A stretch of 64,000 nt of DNA from Phycisphaerae bacterium. Its GTDB lineage: Bacteria; Planctomycetota; Phycisphaerae; UBA1845. Each line of letters starts with the position of its first letter. The first letter of the stretch is position 1. Shown here one piece after another: positions 8,607 through 18,012 of this stretch. The translations under genes and the position numbers were made by a program. The stretch is from contig JAJDEB010000036.1 in assembly GCA_029260015.1 (NCBI GenBank), positions 906,554 to 970,553 of the forward strand, in the 5' to 3' direction. The notes beneath the pieces are model-generated. The model searched no databases, had not been told where the DNA came from, and saw only the letters and a list, made by a program, of their open reading frames with translations.

Positions 8607-8969
8607 TCGGCAAGAAATTTGGCTAACCCCTTTCGCACTGAACGCTTACCAGCCGGCACTTGGCTGTGACTTAATCGGGCGACAGCTTGCGACAAAAAAG
8701 CGCTATTGCACAGGAGCGGTGCAAGCGTGTAAATAAGTAGTAAGGGCTCGAAATGATGCGAGCCTGATCATCAATGTTGAACCGCGGACTTGACGATTCA
8801 GTTCGTAAAATCCGGGCGGTTCAACAAGCGGTACAGGGACGTACGCGAAAGACAACACATCCTCGCAACATCGCCCTCTGTTCCCTTCCATCAAAAGAAA
8901 ATCGCAATCATGTGGCAGGTGGCTGTTGCTGGTGGCGGTGCTCAGAGCAACTTGCAAAGGAGGCATGCG
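8607..8969. other. Intergenic region with two small hairpins
   Basis: No convincing gene is seen in this 363-base gap. Two inverted repeats stand out: CGC-TA-TTGCAC / GTGCAAGCG at 8701-8727 with a 7-base loop, and GGCTCG / CGAGCC at 8745-8764 with an 8-base loop. Neither has a T run. The frame of the OmpA-type gene is open back to 8790, but the lipoprotein signal and the strong ribosome binding site at 8956-8963 place its start at 8970. Confidence 0.5.
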
Positions 8970-9863
8970 ATGAGAAAGATCCGTTTGTTAAGTGTATGGG
9001 TTGCAGGTTGCGTTGCCGCGATCGCAACCGGGTGCGTTTCCCTCGACGACCATCGTCAGTTGCAGATGGCCCATCGAACCCTCGAAGCCGAAAAAGCGCA
9101 GCTCGAGCAGGAACTCTACGACCTGCGCAATTCCAACAACAATCTACAATCGCAACTGTCTTCGACCGAGCAGAACATTCGCTCTAGAGAATCGCTCGCG
9201 TCCAATCTCCAAGCCGAAAACAATCGCCTGCAGGCGGCAGTCGGTTCGGCGCAGCGAACAGTTGAAGAACTCGCCCGACAAAACGTACTGCAGGATCCGA
9301 TCATCATTGAATCCACCAAACTGCCCGAGGCACTCGATTCTGCTCTGCAGGACTTCGCTTCTAGACACCCGGGCAGTGTGAGCTACGATCCGAGCAACGG
9401 CGTCGTCAAATGGACGTCGGACCTGTTGTTCGCATTGGGCAGCGACATCGTCAAAGATTCGGCGAAGCAGTCGCTCGATGGGTTTGCGTCGATCATGCAA
9501 TCGTCAGCCGCCCAGGGTTTCGATGTCATGGTTATCGGGCACACCGACGACCGCCCCATCAAGCGGGAAGAGACCCGGCGCAACCACCCGACGAACTGGC
9601 ATCTTTCAACGCACCGCTCGATTTCTGTGTCCAATGTGTTGCGCGAACGTGGAATCTCCGAAGACCGCATCGGTGTGACGGGTTTCGGTGAGACCCGTCC
9701 GATTGCATCGAACAGCACAGAGTCGGGACGCGGTCAGAACCGCCGCGTGGAAATCTTCGTCGTGCCAAGAGGCTCAGTTGCGGGTCAAATGGCCAAACAA
9801 TCGCAAACTGGTTCGAGCGACGTGGCCTCACGCCGATCCACCAACAACAATTTCACGAAGTAG
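8970..9863 (+). CDS. OmpA/MotB-family peptidoglycan-binding lipoprotein
   Basis: A 297-residue envelope lipoprotein. It has an n-region MRKIRLL, a hydrophobic stretch and the lipobox IATGC (Cys21), then a coiled coil of about 90 residues (about 30-115, rich in Glu, Gln, Leu and Asn), then an OmpA-type domain (about residues 160-275). The domain shows IGHTDDRPI, the peptidoglycan-binding segment NWHLSTHRSISVSNVL, and GFGETRPIASN followed by GQNRRVEI. The arrangement suggests a tether from outer membrane to cell wall with a periplasmic spacer. AAAGGAGG at 8956-8963 supports the ATG. It seems to be a single-gene unit ending at the hairpin at 9944. Confidence 0.88.
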   Translation: MRKIRLLSVWVAGCVAAIATGCVSLDDHRQLQMAHRTLEAEKAQLEQELYDLRNSNNNLQSQLSSTEQNIRSRESLASNLQAENNRLQAAVGSAQRTVEELARQNVLQDPIIIESTKLPEALDSALQDFASRHPGSVSYDPSNGVVKWTSDLLFALGSDIVKDSAKQSLDGFASIMQSSAAQGFDVMVIGHTDDRPIKREETRRNHPTNWHLSTHRSISVSNVLRERGISEDRIGVTGFGETRPIASNSTESGRGQNRRVEIFVVPRGSVAGQMAKQSQTGSSDVASRRSTNNNFTK

Positions 9864-9943
9864 ATCGTACACACGATGCATTGATATTCGATTCCAGGAT
9901 ATCTGGTTCCAGAGTGTGTCGAAAAAATCGTACGAAACAGCAC

Positions 9944-9984
9944 ACCGGCGATGTTGGTCTCGAGGCCAATGTCGCCGGTTCTTT
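9944..9984 (+). terminator. Rho-independent-like terminator after the OmpA-type gene
   Basis: ACCGGCGA (9944-9951) pairs with TCGCCGGT (9972-9979). Inside, TTGG pairs with CCAA, making an extended stem with a small symmetrical internal loop. TCTTT follows. It lies 80 bases after the stop at 9863. Confidence 0.55.
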
Positions 9985-10109
9985 GTGCGCCTGGGTCGCA
10001 ATTTAGCCGAATGCGACTATGATCATTTCGACCTTGAGACAAGCCCCGTGCGCTGCAACACCGGGTATCCGCGCTTGGGATTGTCACCCAAAAGGCTGAG
10101 CTTATTGGT

Positions 10110-12467
10110 ATGCAAAACGAAAGCGCCCCCGCGTCTCAATCATTCAACCCTTTCCGCGCTATTTACGATTTGTTCAGCAGCGTATGGTTCGGCATTTTCT
10201 TGATGGTCATGCTCTTCGTGTACATGAGCATCGCGTCGGCTGGCATACTTCATCCCCACAGCATCACCGATCCGTTTGGACCGTGGGTTCGCTGGATCGT
10301 TCGGGAAAATTTCAACAAGACCGAAATGGAAGTCTTCGCGTGGTGGCCCTTCACGCTGCTGATGGGGCTGTTCGTGCTCAACATGATCGTGGTGACGCTT
10401 CGTCGCATTCGCTTGACCGTTTTGAGTCTCGGTGTCTGGATGATTCACACAGGCATTGTCATCCTCACGCTGGGCAGCGTTTACTATTTTGGCTGCAAAC
10501 TTGAAGGCGACGCGCCGGTCTTTCGTCGAAGCATCGTACTCAACGTGCCAGGGGCAGATGGGCCCAGCCGCATGGTCGTGCGTCCGCAGAACCGAGTGTT
10601 TGTTCCCGGCGCAGATGGCGAATACAGCTTCACCGTCGCCAGCATCAATCCGAGTTGGCCACTGCTCAGCGGTGACGACAAGGGCAAAACCGCGTGCAGC
10701 GTCAACGTGGCGGTTCAAACACCGACGCAATCCTTCATTCGCCAGATGCTGATTGGTTATCCGCAATACACCGAAGACATCATCCCCGGCAAAGGTCGCG
10801 CGGTAAACTCCACCGGCAAGAAACTGCTCGATGATTCGCTTGAGCTGACGTTTGAATACGAACCGCAAACGCAATACTTCATCAAAGACTCGGCTGCCCT
10901 CTATGTACGAAAGGTCGGCGAAACGCGGTGGATAGAACGCCCCATAGAAGGACTGCCCCACTACTCTGACAACATCGCTCAACGCAGCGATGTATGGCTC
11001 AGCCGCGGTGAAGATACCGTTGATACCGACCCCATTGAGACCGACCCCATCGACATCTTCGTTCCGAAAGTCGCTGACAACGATCCCCTCGGCGACATGA
11101 ACGTTCACATCACTGGCCGTCTTCAGTATTCAACCGGTGACGAAACCCGCTGGATTCCCAATGCGAATCGACTGAACCCGATGATGAAGGTGGCGTTTAA
11201 CGGGAACGGATTCGAGCAGGAGTTCTCGCTCTTTGCATTGAGCCCCAGGTTTAGCGACGCCGATCCTAGCATGCTCGCCTATCACTGGGCCGAGAATGAA
11301 CAACAGCGCGACGAATTCGGTGCGTCCACCGGTAACCAACTCACGATTCGCATACCTGCGGCTGACAAGTCAATCCGTATTTCTGTCGAACCCGAGAACA
11401 CGTTCGATCGCGACAAGAATATCACGTTCACGCCAATCGAAGGAACTGATTGGGCGTACCGTCTGAAGTCTTTCCATCGCTCATTTCCAATCGGAGAGGG
11501 AATGCGCGTTCCCATCACCGTCGTTGAATTCAAATCCGGTGAACGCGCGATCACGCGCTGGGTGACCGACGACCCTAAGCGAGCACAAGACCTCACCGGC
11601 AGCCAGGAATTCAGCCCGCCCGACCCTGCCGTCGAAGTCGTTTTCAAACCCGGCGCATTGATTACGCTCGTCGCCGGACCCGACCCCAACAACATCGATG
11701 TGTTCGTCGGCAGTCCCGACGATCGTCGCAAGGGTGTAATCGGTGAAACGATGGAGATGGGCTCGGGAATTCACATGACGATTCTCGAGAGCCATTCGCA
11801 CACCAGCACCGAAACGCGCCCCATCTTTATTGCCAAGCGCGATCGCAACCCAAGGGCCGAAAACAAATTCTCGCGCATCAAAGTCGAATTGACGTCGAAT
11901 CAATGGAATTTTTCGAGGTGGCTGCCATACCACCACTACCCGCTTGTCGATGAACAATACTCCGTTCCAGACCGTCTGGAGTTTCGCTATCAACCGACGC
12001 TATGCAAGTTGCCCGACGGAACCGAAGTGGAGTTGCTGTTTTCGCGCCGGAGCGAACGACTGCCAGCCGTCATGGCACTGGAAGACTTTGAACTCAAGGT
12101 GCATACCGGTGGTTTCGTTTCCGGAAACACCGCAAGTGTTCGCGATTTTATCAGTCGCCTGCGTCCATTCAAAGGCGGCGAATGGCAACCGGAAATCACC
12201 ACCAGTTTGAACGACCCTGCCACCTATGACGATCTATCCTACTTTCAAGCGGAATGGGACCCGGGCAACATGGCGTTTACCGGCTTGGGCGTCGGCAATC
12301 GTGACGGTGTGTACATTCAATTACTGGGTACCTGCATCGCCGTGTTCGGTATGATTTACGTTTTCTATGTCAAACCCGTCATCAAACGCCGAAGACAACA
12401 AGCCGTTTGGGCTCAAGTTGAAAGCGCCAAGAATTCGGCAGCGACCGGTGAGCCGGTTGCTGTCTAG
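10110..12467 (+). CDS. resB: ResB-like cytochrome c biogenesis protein
   Basis: Membrane subunit of the System II cytochrome c maturation machinery, which with CcsA exports haem and ligates it to apocytochrome c outside the membrane. The 785-residue product has membrane segments near residues 25-45, 95-112 and 117-135, then a very long outside domain and a final membrane segment near residue 750 (YIQLLGTCIAVFGMIYVFYV) with a basic tail. The outer part contains the ResB-type FSRWLPYHHYP stretch. It is longer than typical ResB (about 450-600), with extra beta-rich sequence. ccsA begins 29 bases after its stop. A TATGAT at 10018-10023 may be a -10 box, but no good -35 accompanies it. Confidence 0.85.
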   Translation: MQNESAPASQSFNPFRAIYDLFSSVWFGIFLMVMLFVYMSIASAGILHPHSITDPFGPWVRWIVRENFNKTEMEVFAWWPFTLLMGLFVLNMIVVTLRRIRLTVLSLGVWMIHTGIVILTLGSVYYFGCKLEGDAPVFRRSIVLNVPGADGPSRMVVRPQNRVFVPGADGEYSFTVASINPSWPLLSGDDKGKTACSVNVAVQTPTQSFIRQMLIGYPQYTEDIIPGKGRAVNSTGKKLLDDSLELTFEYEPQTQYFIKDSAALYVRKVGETRWIERPIEGLPHYSDNIAQRSDVWLSRGEDTVDTDPIETDPIDIFVPKVADNDPLGDMNVHITGRLQYSTGDETRWIPNANRLNPMMKVAFNGNGFEQEFSLFALSPRFSDADPSMLAYHWAENEQQRDEFGASTGNQLTIRIPAADKSIRISVEPENTFDRDKNITFTPIEGTDWAYRLKSFHRSFPIGEGMRVPITVVEFKSGERAITRWVTDDPKRAQDLTGSQEFSPPDPAVEVVFKPGALITLVAGPDPNNIDVFVGSPDDRRKGVIGETMEMGSGIHMTILESHSHTSTETRPIFIAKRDRNPRAENKFSRIKVELTSNQWNFSRWLPYHHYPLVDEQYSVPDRLEFRYQPTLCKLPDGTEVELLFSRRSERLPAVMALEDFELKVHTGGFVSGNTASVRDFISRLRPFKGGEWQPEITTSLNDPATYDDLSYFQAEWDPGNMAFTGLGVGNRDGVYIQLLGTCIAVFGMIYVFYVKPVIKRRRQQAVWAQVESAKNSAATGEPVAV

Positions 12468-12496
12468 TCGCCTTCGCACAAGAGGCATTGAGAGTC

Positions 12497-14245
12497 ATGA
12501 AACGCACATTGGCCGTTTGGATCTTTGACCTTTCACTCGTTGCGCTGATCGCAGGTCTTGCGATTGACAAGTATATGCAGCGTGCCCCCCAGGTCGAACC
12601 GAACGAATTCGCCGCTAACGTTGAACTCGAGCCGTTGCGCAATCTTGCCGTTCAAGATGTGGGTCGAATCAAATCGTTCGATTCGTTTGCCCGGGCCAAG
12701 ATGCGCATGGTCGGTGGCCCTTACGACGTCGACGGCAAGGAACCAGTGTTCGCCTATTTCGACTTGATGCTTAATCCGCGTGAGTATCAGGACAAGGAGA
12801 TCATCTACGTCAAACGTGCGATCCGTCCAGAGTTGGCCCGCGCCATGCAAGAAGAGAAGATCGCCCCCGAAGCGATCATCAAATTCACGAAGTCAGGGTT
12901 GATGGCCCCGGGACTGTATTGGGCACCCGCCATTCAAGCTGAATTGGGCAACCTAGAACAAGACATCATCCGCACGCAGAAATTCGTCAACATGATGAGT
13001 TGGGCGATGGCGTCGACTGACACGCATCGGTTGTCGAACGACTTTGCAATCATCCCCCCGCCCAATGGCACCGACAAGTCCCCGTGGCTTTCGGGTGAGC
13101 AACTTTGGGGTCTGGGTTTTCTGCAAGACGGTCACAACCATGGCGCTGAAGCGACAGGTATTCCGGGTCTTGATGAAAGCCTAAGCTCGGCTATCACCAG
13201 CGATTGGAACAAGCTGGTTGAAACGTGGCGTGACCAAGATGCTGCCGGAGCGTCCGCCGCGATCGCCTCACTCGCCGACAATCTCAAAAACGTCAATCCG
13301 CAGCTTTATCCGGAAGTCGAGAAGTTGAATCTCGAGAGCCTTTATTTCAAATTGAAGGCATTTGTTTGGGTTTGGATCGTTTACGCGCTGGCGGCTGTTC
13401 CGTTGGTAATGTTTATTGCCTATCGCATGAATGGTGCGCTAACGCTTGGCAAGATCATACTGGTGCTCGCTTTCGCGCTTCATACTTTGGCGATCGGAAT
13501 GCGATGGTATATTTCGGGTCGCATACCGAATGCGAACATGTTTGAAGCCGTTCTTGCATCCGTTTGGTTCGGCGTTCTCGGTGCGTTCGTCCTGGAGTTT
13601 CTGGTTCGCAAGACCAACATGCGTGGGCTGTTCTATTTTGGTTCGGCGATCTGCGCGATGGTTGCGATGATGTGCCAGCAATTCATGCCAACTGTTCTCA
13701 AGAGCGACATCGACAACGTGATGCCCGTGCTCGACGACATGTGGCTGTACATCCACACCAACATGATCATCTGGAGCTACGCCCTCATTGGCATCGCTGC
13801 GATCATCGCCATGCTCTATCTGCGATATCGATTGGGTGGTGGCGATTCGTCGTTCGCGCGCATCGGAGGCGCGGGCAGTTTGATTCTTGACGGTTCGACC
13901 CCCAAGGGTGACCGATTCCTGATTGATGAGAAGGGATCGACCGGTAAAGTCCTCGACGCAGCCACCATGGTGATCATGGAACTTGCTTTTGTGACGCTTT
14001 GGGCCGGATTGGTGATGGGTGCAATCTGGGCCGATCATTCATGGGGACGTCCGTGGGGTTGGGACCCAAAAGAAGTCTTTGCGCTTTGCACATTCGTAAT
14101 TTTTATTATTCTGGTCCATGTTCGCATCAAGGTTCGCGACAAGGGATTGTGGACCGCGATCCTGGCTGTGGTCGGCTGTGCGGTGATGCTGTTCAATTGG
14201 ATCGTGATCAATTTCAAGATCACCGGGTTGCACAGTTACGCTTGA
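12497..14245 (+). CDS. ccsA: CcsA-type cytochrome c biogenesis / haem-handling protein
   Basis: Partner of ResB in System II cytochrome c maturation, a polytopic membrane protein that presents haem. The 582-residue product has an N-terminal membrane segment, an outside region of about 250 residues, then about eight membrane helices. The tryptophan-rich haem signature appears near residue 510 (WADHSWGRPWGWDPKE), and candidate haem-ligand histidines occur in the helices. ATG 12497 is chosen over TTG 12488 because AAGAGG sits about 11 bases before the ATG but only 2 before the TTG. It lies between resB and lepB with short gaps. Confidence 0.9.
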   Translation: MKRTLAVWIFDLSLVALIAGLAIDKYMQRAPQVEPNEFAANVELEPLRNLAVQDVGRIKSFDSFARAKMRMVGGPYDVDGKEPVFAYFDLMLNPREYQDKEIIYVKRAIRPELARAMQEEKIAPEAIIKFTKSGLMAPGLYWAPAIQAELGNLEQDIIRTQKFVNMMSWAMASTDTHRLSNDFAIIPPPNGTDKSPWLSGEQLWGLGFLQDGHNHGAEATGIPGLDESLSSAITSDWNKLVETWRDQDAAGASAAIASLADNLKNVNPQLYPEVEKLNLESLYFKLKAFVWVWIVYALAAVPLVMFIAYRMNGALTLGKIILVLAFALHTLAIGMRWYISGRIPNANMFEAVLASVWFGVLGAFVLEFLVRKTNMRGLFYFGSAICAMVAMMCQQFMPTVLKSDIDNVMPVLDDMWLYIHTNMIIWSYALIGIAAIIAMLYLRYRLGGGDSSFARIGGAGSLILDGSTPKGDRFLIDEKGSTGKVLDAATMVIMELAFVTLWAGLVMGAIWADHSWGRPWGWDPKEVFALCTFVIFIILVHVRIKVRDKGLWTAILAVVGCAVMLFNWIVINFKITGLHSYA

Positions 14246-14288
14246 TCATCGCTGCATAGATCGATAACGCGACAGGATACCAACCGAT

Positions 14289-15995
14289 ATGACCGAGCCG
14301 ACCGCCAACCCAAACTCACCCGAACTCTCGCAGCAACATCCGCAGGAAACCATCCGCGAGACATTCGACTCGATCGTGATCGCATTTATTCTCGCGTTTG
14401 TGTTTCGGGCATTTATCATCGAAGCGTTTGTCATCCCGACCGGATCGATGGCCGCAACGCTCAACGGCGCCCATGGAAACATGATCTGCGAAAATTGCGG
14501 TTGGGAATTTGCATACGGTCTGAACGACCCAGCCAACGCACCTCGCGGCATGATGTCGTTCGACGAACAAAGCCTAGCCGTCTGCCAGAACTGCCGCTAT
14601 CGCAACGACACCCGTGACACGAACGATGCCCGCCGCAATCAAAAAAGTGGTGACCGCATACTCGTGTTCAAATGGCCGTTTGACATCGGCGGCGAACTGC
14701 TCGGTCCGAAACGCTGGGACGTGGTGGTTTTCAAAACGCCAAGCGATGGCACAACGAACTTTATCAAACGATTGGCCGGCTTGCCCAATGAAGTCCTGCA
14801 GATCATCGATGGTGACGTGTATTCCGTTGCGACGGACAAACTTTCGGATGAATCCAGATCGACGTTGGATCAGGCGAGGCATCTCAAATACCTGAGGCGC
14901 GCCAATGGTGACCCCATGGAAATCGCCAGGCTTGATCAGGAACTGAGCGAATCGATCGGAGAAGCGCTCGCCGAATTGGACAAGAAGTTGCAGATTGCCC
15001 GGAAGTCCGAGATCGCTCAGAAGGTTCTTTGGAAGATAGCCTACGATCACGATTATCCGCCCAAAGAAATCGGCGATGATCAACCCCAGTGGGTGGTTGT
15101 TGACGACGATAGTCTTTGGACCATCGACAACCGCAAGCTTTCAATCAATGGCATCGGTCAGCCGCAGCAGCGCGTAGAACTGTCCGCAAAACTCGATGGA
15201 TTCTGCTCATACAACACTCTTCATCGATGGGTCAATCGTTCGCGAAACCGCCATTTTCCGGTGTCCGATCTTCGCGTGCGATTCGTACTCGAGTTCCGCG
15301 AAGAGTCCGGCGCGGTCCGCGTGGGGCTGACCAAACGCGACGATTTGTTCATCGGTGAGATATTGTCCGATGGCACAGCGCGGATCATCAGAACTTTGCG
15401 AGACGGTTCAGGTGAACCGACAGAACTCTGCTCGACTCGCATTCCCAACTTCGACGCCGATCGCAAGATTGAATTTGCGTTTCAAAATGTCGACTACCGC
15501 GTCGAGTTGATTGTCGATGGCAAGACCATCCTCGCAACAAATAACAATCAATACGCACCGGAACTGGGCCAGTTGCGCCAAACGCCCCCACCGCAGACAC
15601 CGCCACCTTATATCGCTGCGGACAATGCCAACATCGAACTGACGCATGTCGTGGTTGAAGTCGATCAGTACTACATTTCGAACAGTGCCCGCCTGCCCTT
15701 GGTGACCAATTGGGGCACTCAGAACAACCCGATCCTTCTTCGCGAAAATGAATTCTTTATGCTTGGCGACAACACGGCGCAGAGTAAGGATTCGCGTTTG
15801 TGGAATTACGAAGATGTGGGTCCGCATTTGCAGGTGCGCGGTGAAAGCTATCAGCAAGGCACCGTTCCGCGCGATCAATTGATTGGGCGTGCGTTCTTCG
15901 TATACTGGCCAAGCGGTCTTCGAACGTCATTGATTCCGTTCTTAAAAGATCGCGGCTGGATTCCCAACTTCGGGAACATGCGCTGGATTCGCTGA
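14289..15995 (+). CDS. lepB: Signal peptidase I with zinc-ribbon and large insertion
   Basis: Type I (S26) signal peptidase, which cleaves signal peptides of exported proteins on the outer face of the membrane. One membrane helix spans about residues 28-48. Catalytic Ser53 lies in PTGSM and Lys160 in FIKRLAGLPNE, and the GDNTAQSKDSRLW box begins near residue 493. Two features are unusual. A CxxC pair of pairs (Cys67, Cys70, Cys99, Cys102) lies between Ser and Lys, like a zinc ribbon. About 300 extra residues, partly coiled coil and partly beta-rich, separate the Lys box from the last box. At 568 residues it is nearly twice the E. coli enzyme. It is 43 bases downstream of ccsA and probably cotranscribed. 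Confidence 0.93.
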   Translation: MTEPTANPNSPELSQQHPQETIRETFDSIVIAFILAFVFRAFIIEAFVIPTGSMAATLNGAHGNMICENCGWEFAYGLNDPANAPRGMMSFDEQSLAVCQNCRYRNDTRDTNDARRNQKSGDRILVFKWPFDIGGELLGPKRWDVVVFKTPSDGTTNFIKRLAGLPNEVLQIIDGDVYSVATDKLSDESRSTLDQARHLKYLRRANGDPMEIARLDQELSESIGEALAELDKKLQIARKSEIAQKVLWKIAYDHDYPPKEIGDDQPQWVVVDDDSLWTIDNRKLSINGIGQPQQRVELSAKLDGFCSYNTLHRWVNRSRNRHFPVSDLRVRFVLEFREESGAVRVGLTKRDDLFIGEILSDGTARIIRTLRDGSGEPTELCSTRIPNFDADRKIEFAFQNVDYRVELIVDGKTILATNNNQYAPELGQLRQTPPPQTPPPYIAADNANIELTHVVVEVDQYYISNSARLPLVTNWGTQNNPILLRENEFFMLGDNTAQSKDSRLWNYEDVGPHLQVRGESYQQGTVPRDQLIGRAFFVYWPSGLRTSLIPFLKDRGWIPNFGNMRWIR

Positions 15996-16466
15996 CTGGG
16001 AATTTCGGTAGAAGAGTGAAGAATCGGCTCGATGCATGTGGTGGTTGTAATGTATCCAATTCATGTTCGCGTCAAGTTTTCCACAACCCGTCGCCTCAAA
16101 GTGACAAACTGCGGCACTGGGTTCCCATATCCTCATGCTGAGGGTCAGGGCGCGGTCCTAGTCTTGGAGAAGGTTGGCTGGCTGTCAGTAAGTCAGTATT
16201 CACAATCGAGTTAGAAAGCATGGTCAAGCCCGTTCGACATCTTTCCTGTTTTGACTCGCTCAATAGAGCCGGTGACAGTTTGGCGCGTTTGGCCCGTTCG
16301 GAGAATGCGGCGAAACGCTGTTTTCCACAACTTATCCACAATGACTGATCCGCCGAATGGATAGATCAGCCGTCGGTCTGTGTCGGACCAAGTCGAATCC
16401 GCTTATGATTCGCCAACGTTCAAAAGCGGCTTGATGCCTTGCGGGCATCGATCTTAGGAGAAACTT
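15996..16466. other. 471-base gene-free region with DnaA-box-like sites
   Basis: No gene is seen. TTTTCCACA occurs at 16077-16085 and again at 16321-16329, and a perfect TTATCCACA lies at 16332-16340, all on the same strand. These match or nearly match the DnaA box consensus TTATNCACA. A TATGAT at 16404-16409 could be a -10 box for the following gene, but its -35 is poor. No dnaA or dnaN lies nearby, so an origin is only a hypothesis. Confidence 0.4.
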
Positions 16467-17219
16467 TTGGTGTCTGACCGCCCGTTACTGGAATCCAAAA
16501 AGCTAGTCAAACGCTACAACGGCCGCGCGGTCGTCAACGAGCTGGGGTTCTGCGTACACCCAGCCGAAATCGTCGGTTTGCTCGGTCGCAACGGGGCCGG
16601 AAAGACCACCAGTTTCCGCATGACGGTCGGCATGATTGATCCGGACGGTGGGCAGGTGTTTTTCGACGGCGAAGATGTCACCGATCTGCCCATGTACAAA
16701 CGTGCCCAGCGGGGAATGGGTTACCTTTCACAGGAACCGAGCGTGTTTCAGCGGCTTACCGTTCGGCAGAATCTTTTGGCTATTCTCGAAACGCTCAAAC
16801 ATCTCTCCAAGTTTGAACGCAACGAACGGGCCGACCAACTGGTCGATCAGTTCGGATTGACGCGCCAAGCCCATCAGGAAGCGCGGACCCTTTCAGGTGG
16901 CGAGCGGCGCAAACTCGAAATCGCCCGGGCACTGGTGACCGACCCCACCCTCATCATGCTGGACGAACCGTTTAGCGGTGTTGATCCGATTGCAGTTGAA
17001 CAGTTGCAAACCGAGATCCTGCGTTTGCGCGAAGAAGCGGGCATCGCCATTTTGCTCACCGACCACAACGTGCGCGAAACACTGGCGGTGACGGATCGCA
17101 GCTACATTATTGATGACGGAAAAGAACTGCGATCGGGCACACCCGCAGAATTGGTGCGCGATCCACTCGTTAGAAAAACCTACCTCGGCAGTACTTTTCA
17201 GGGTGACGAATTCGATTAG
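16467..17219 (+). CDS. lptB: LptB-like ABC transporter ATP-binding protein
   Basis: ATPase of the LptB type, which in the Lpt system powers lipopolysaccharide transport from the inner membrane. The 250-residue product has Walker A GRNGAGKTT (residues 40-48), a Q-loop YLSQEP, the signature LSGGERRKLEIARAL and Walker B LIMLDEPFSGVDP, followed by the switch region LTDHNVRETL that is typical of LptB. The start is TTG 16467 (6 bases after TAGGAG) or GTG 16470; both are compatible. No lptA, lptC, lptF or lptG is adjacent. It converges with the gene at 17238 with only 18 bases between the stops. Confidence 0.9.
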   Translation: MVSDRPLLESKKLVKRYNGRAVVNELGFCVHPAEIVGLLGRNGAGKTTSFRMTVGMIDPDGGQVFFDGEDVTDLPMYKRAQRGMGYLSQEPSVFQRLTVRQNLLAILETLKHLSKFERNERADQLVDQFGLTRQAHQEARTLSGGERRKLEIARALVTDPTLIMLDEPFSGVDPIAVEQLQTEILRLREEAGIAILLTDHNVRETLAVTDRSYIIDDGKELRSGTPAELVRDPLVRKTYLGSTFQGDEFD

Positions 17220-17237
17220 ACCGCATTCGGTAATCCA

Positions 17238-17906
17238 TCAGAGTGCGAATAACCAAAGTGATACCGCAGCTACAAGAAGCACGATTGACAACCAACCCAA
17301 GATAGCGCGAAGCCGAAACTGCACACGCGTAAACGGCCGATCGAGCGTATCGAGAACCACACACACCACGCGGGTGACAGGTTCGAGGCGCTCTCCTAGC
17401 ACGGCGAGTTTCTTGCTGAGGTCAGCCGCCCTGCGCGACTTGGCCGATTCCTGAACTTCGATGGCTGGCTCGGTTGTTTTGGCGGCGACCAACGATTCCG
17501 TCTTCGTCGCCGAGCCGGCAGACGGGAGCGAAATCGAGTTCTTAGACTTTGGCGATGGAGATTCCGCTGGGCCCGCATCTGATGGTTTCGAGTCTGATTT
17601 TTTGGGAAGCGAAATCGACTTTGCGGGCGGAAGTTTCAGGCCCTTACCCGGCGTGGTTTTCTTCTCACCGCCAAGTTCCTCCGTCGCTTCGTTTAGGGCA
17701 TGCTCGGCTTCCTGCATGTGGCGTTCGGCAGACGTTCCGGCGTCGGTTTCGTCGCCGAAATAATCCGGATCGTCCAGATGCGAATCTGACTCGTCGCCGA
17801 TTTCGGTTGACAACTCGCTCGTCAGCGCTTCGGCTTCTGCCAAAAGCTCGCCAATCTCCTCTTCAAGAGGATCGCCTTCCGGGTTTTTGTTTGCGTCGTC
17901 CGCCAT
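17238..17906 (-). CDS. Acidic tail-anchored membrane protein, unknown function
   Basis: Not recognised. The 222-residue product has a very acidic N-terminal half (about residues 1-90, rich in Glu and Asp, probably helical), a Lys/Ser/Pro linker and a C-terminal membrane helix (about residues 202-221, ending in SLWLFAL right at the stop). This is a tail-anchored layout with the acidic part in the cytoplasm. It is divergent from rsmE, and the two 5' ends are about 100 bases apart. A short AGGA lies just before the ATG. Confidence 0.75.
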   Translation of the reverse strand: MADDANKNPEGDPLEEEIGELLAEAEALTSELSTEIGDESDSHLDDPDYFGDETDAGTSAERHMQEAEHALNEATEELGGEKKTTPGKGLKLPPAKSISLPKKSDSKPSDAGPAESPSPKSKNSISLPSAGSATKTESLVAAKTTEPAIEVQESAKSRRAADLSKKLAVLGERLEPVTRVVCVVLDTLDRPFTRVQFRLRAILGWLSIVLLVAAVSLWLFAL

Positions 17907-18012
17907 GTCCTGTCACTTATGCCATATCACTGGGCCAATGCTAAAGTTATCGGATTCTGACGTGGACGAACTTGGGATTGTTGTACCCCACAAAACTGCA
18001 ATAATGGCCCCC

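Noticed and set aside
10140..11108. Minus-strand open frame of 322 codons inside resB
   Set aside because: Shadow of the resB coding sequence; its protein is rich in His and Arg, of the kind produced by reading GC-rich genes backwards.
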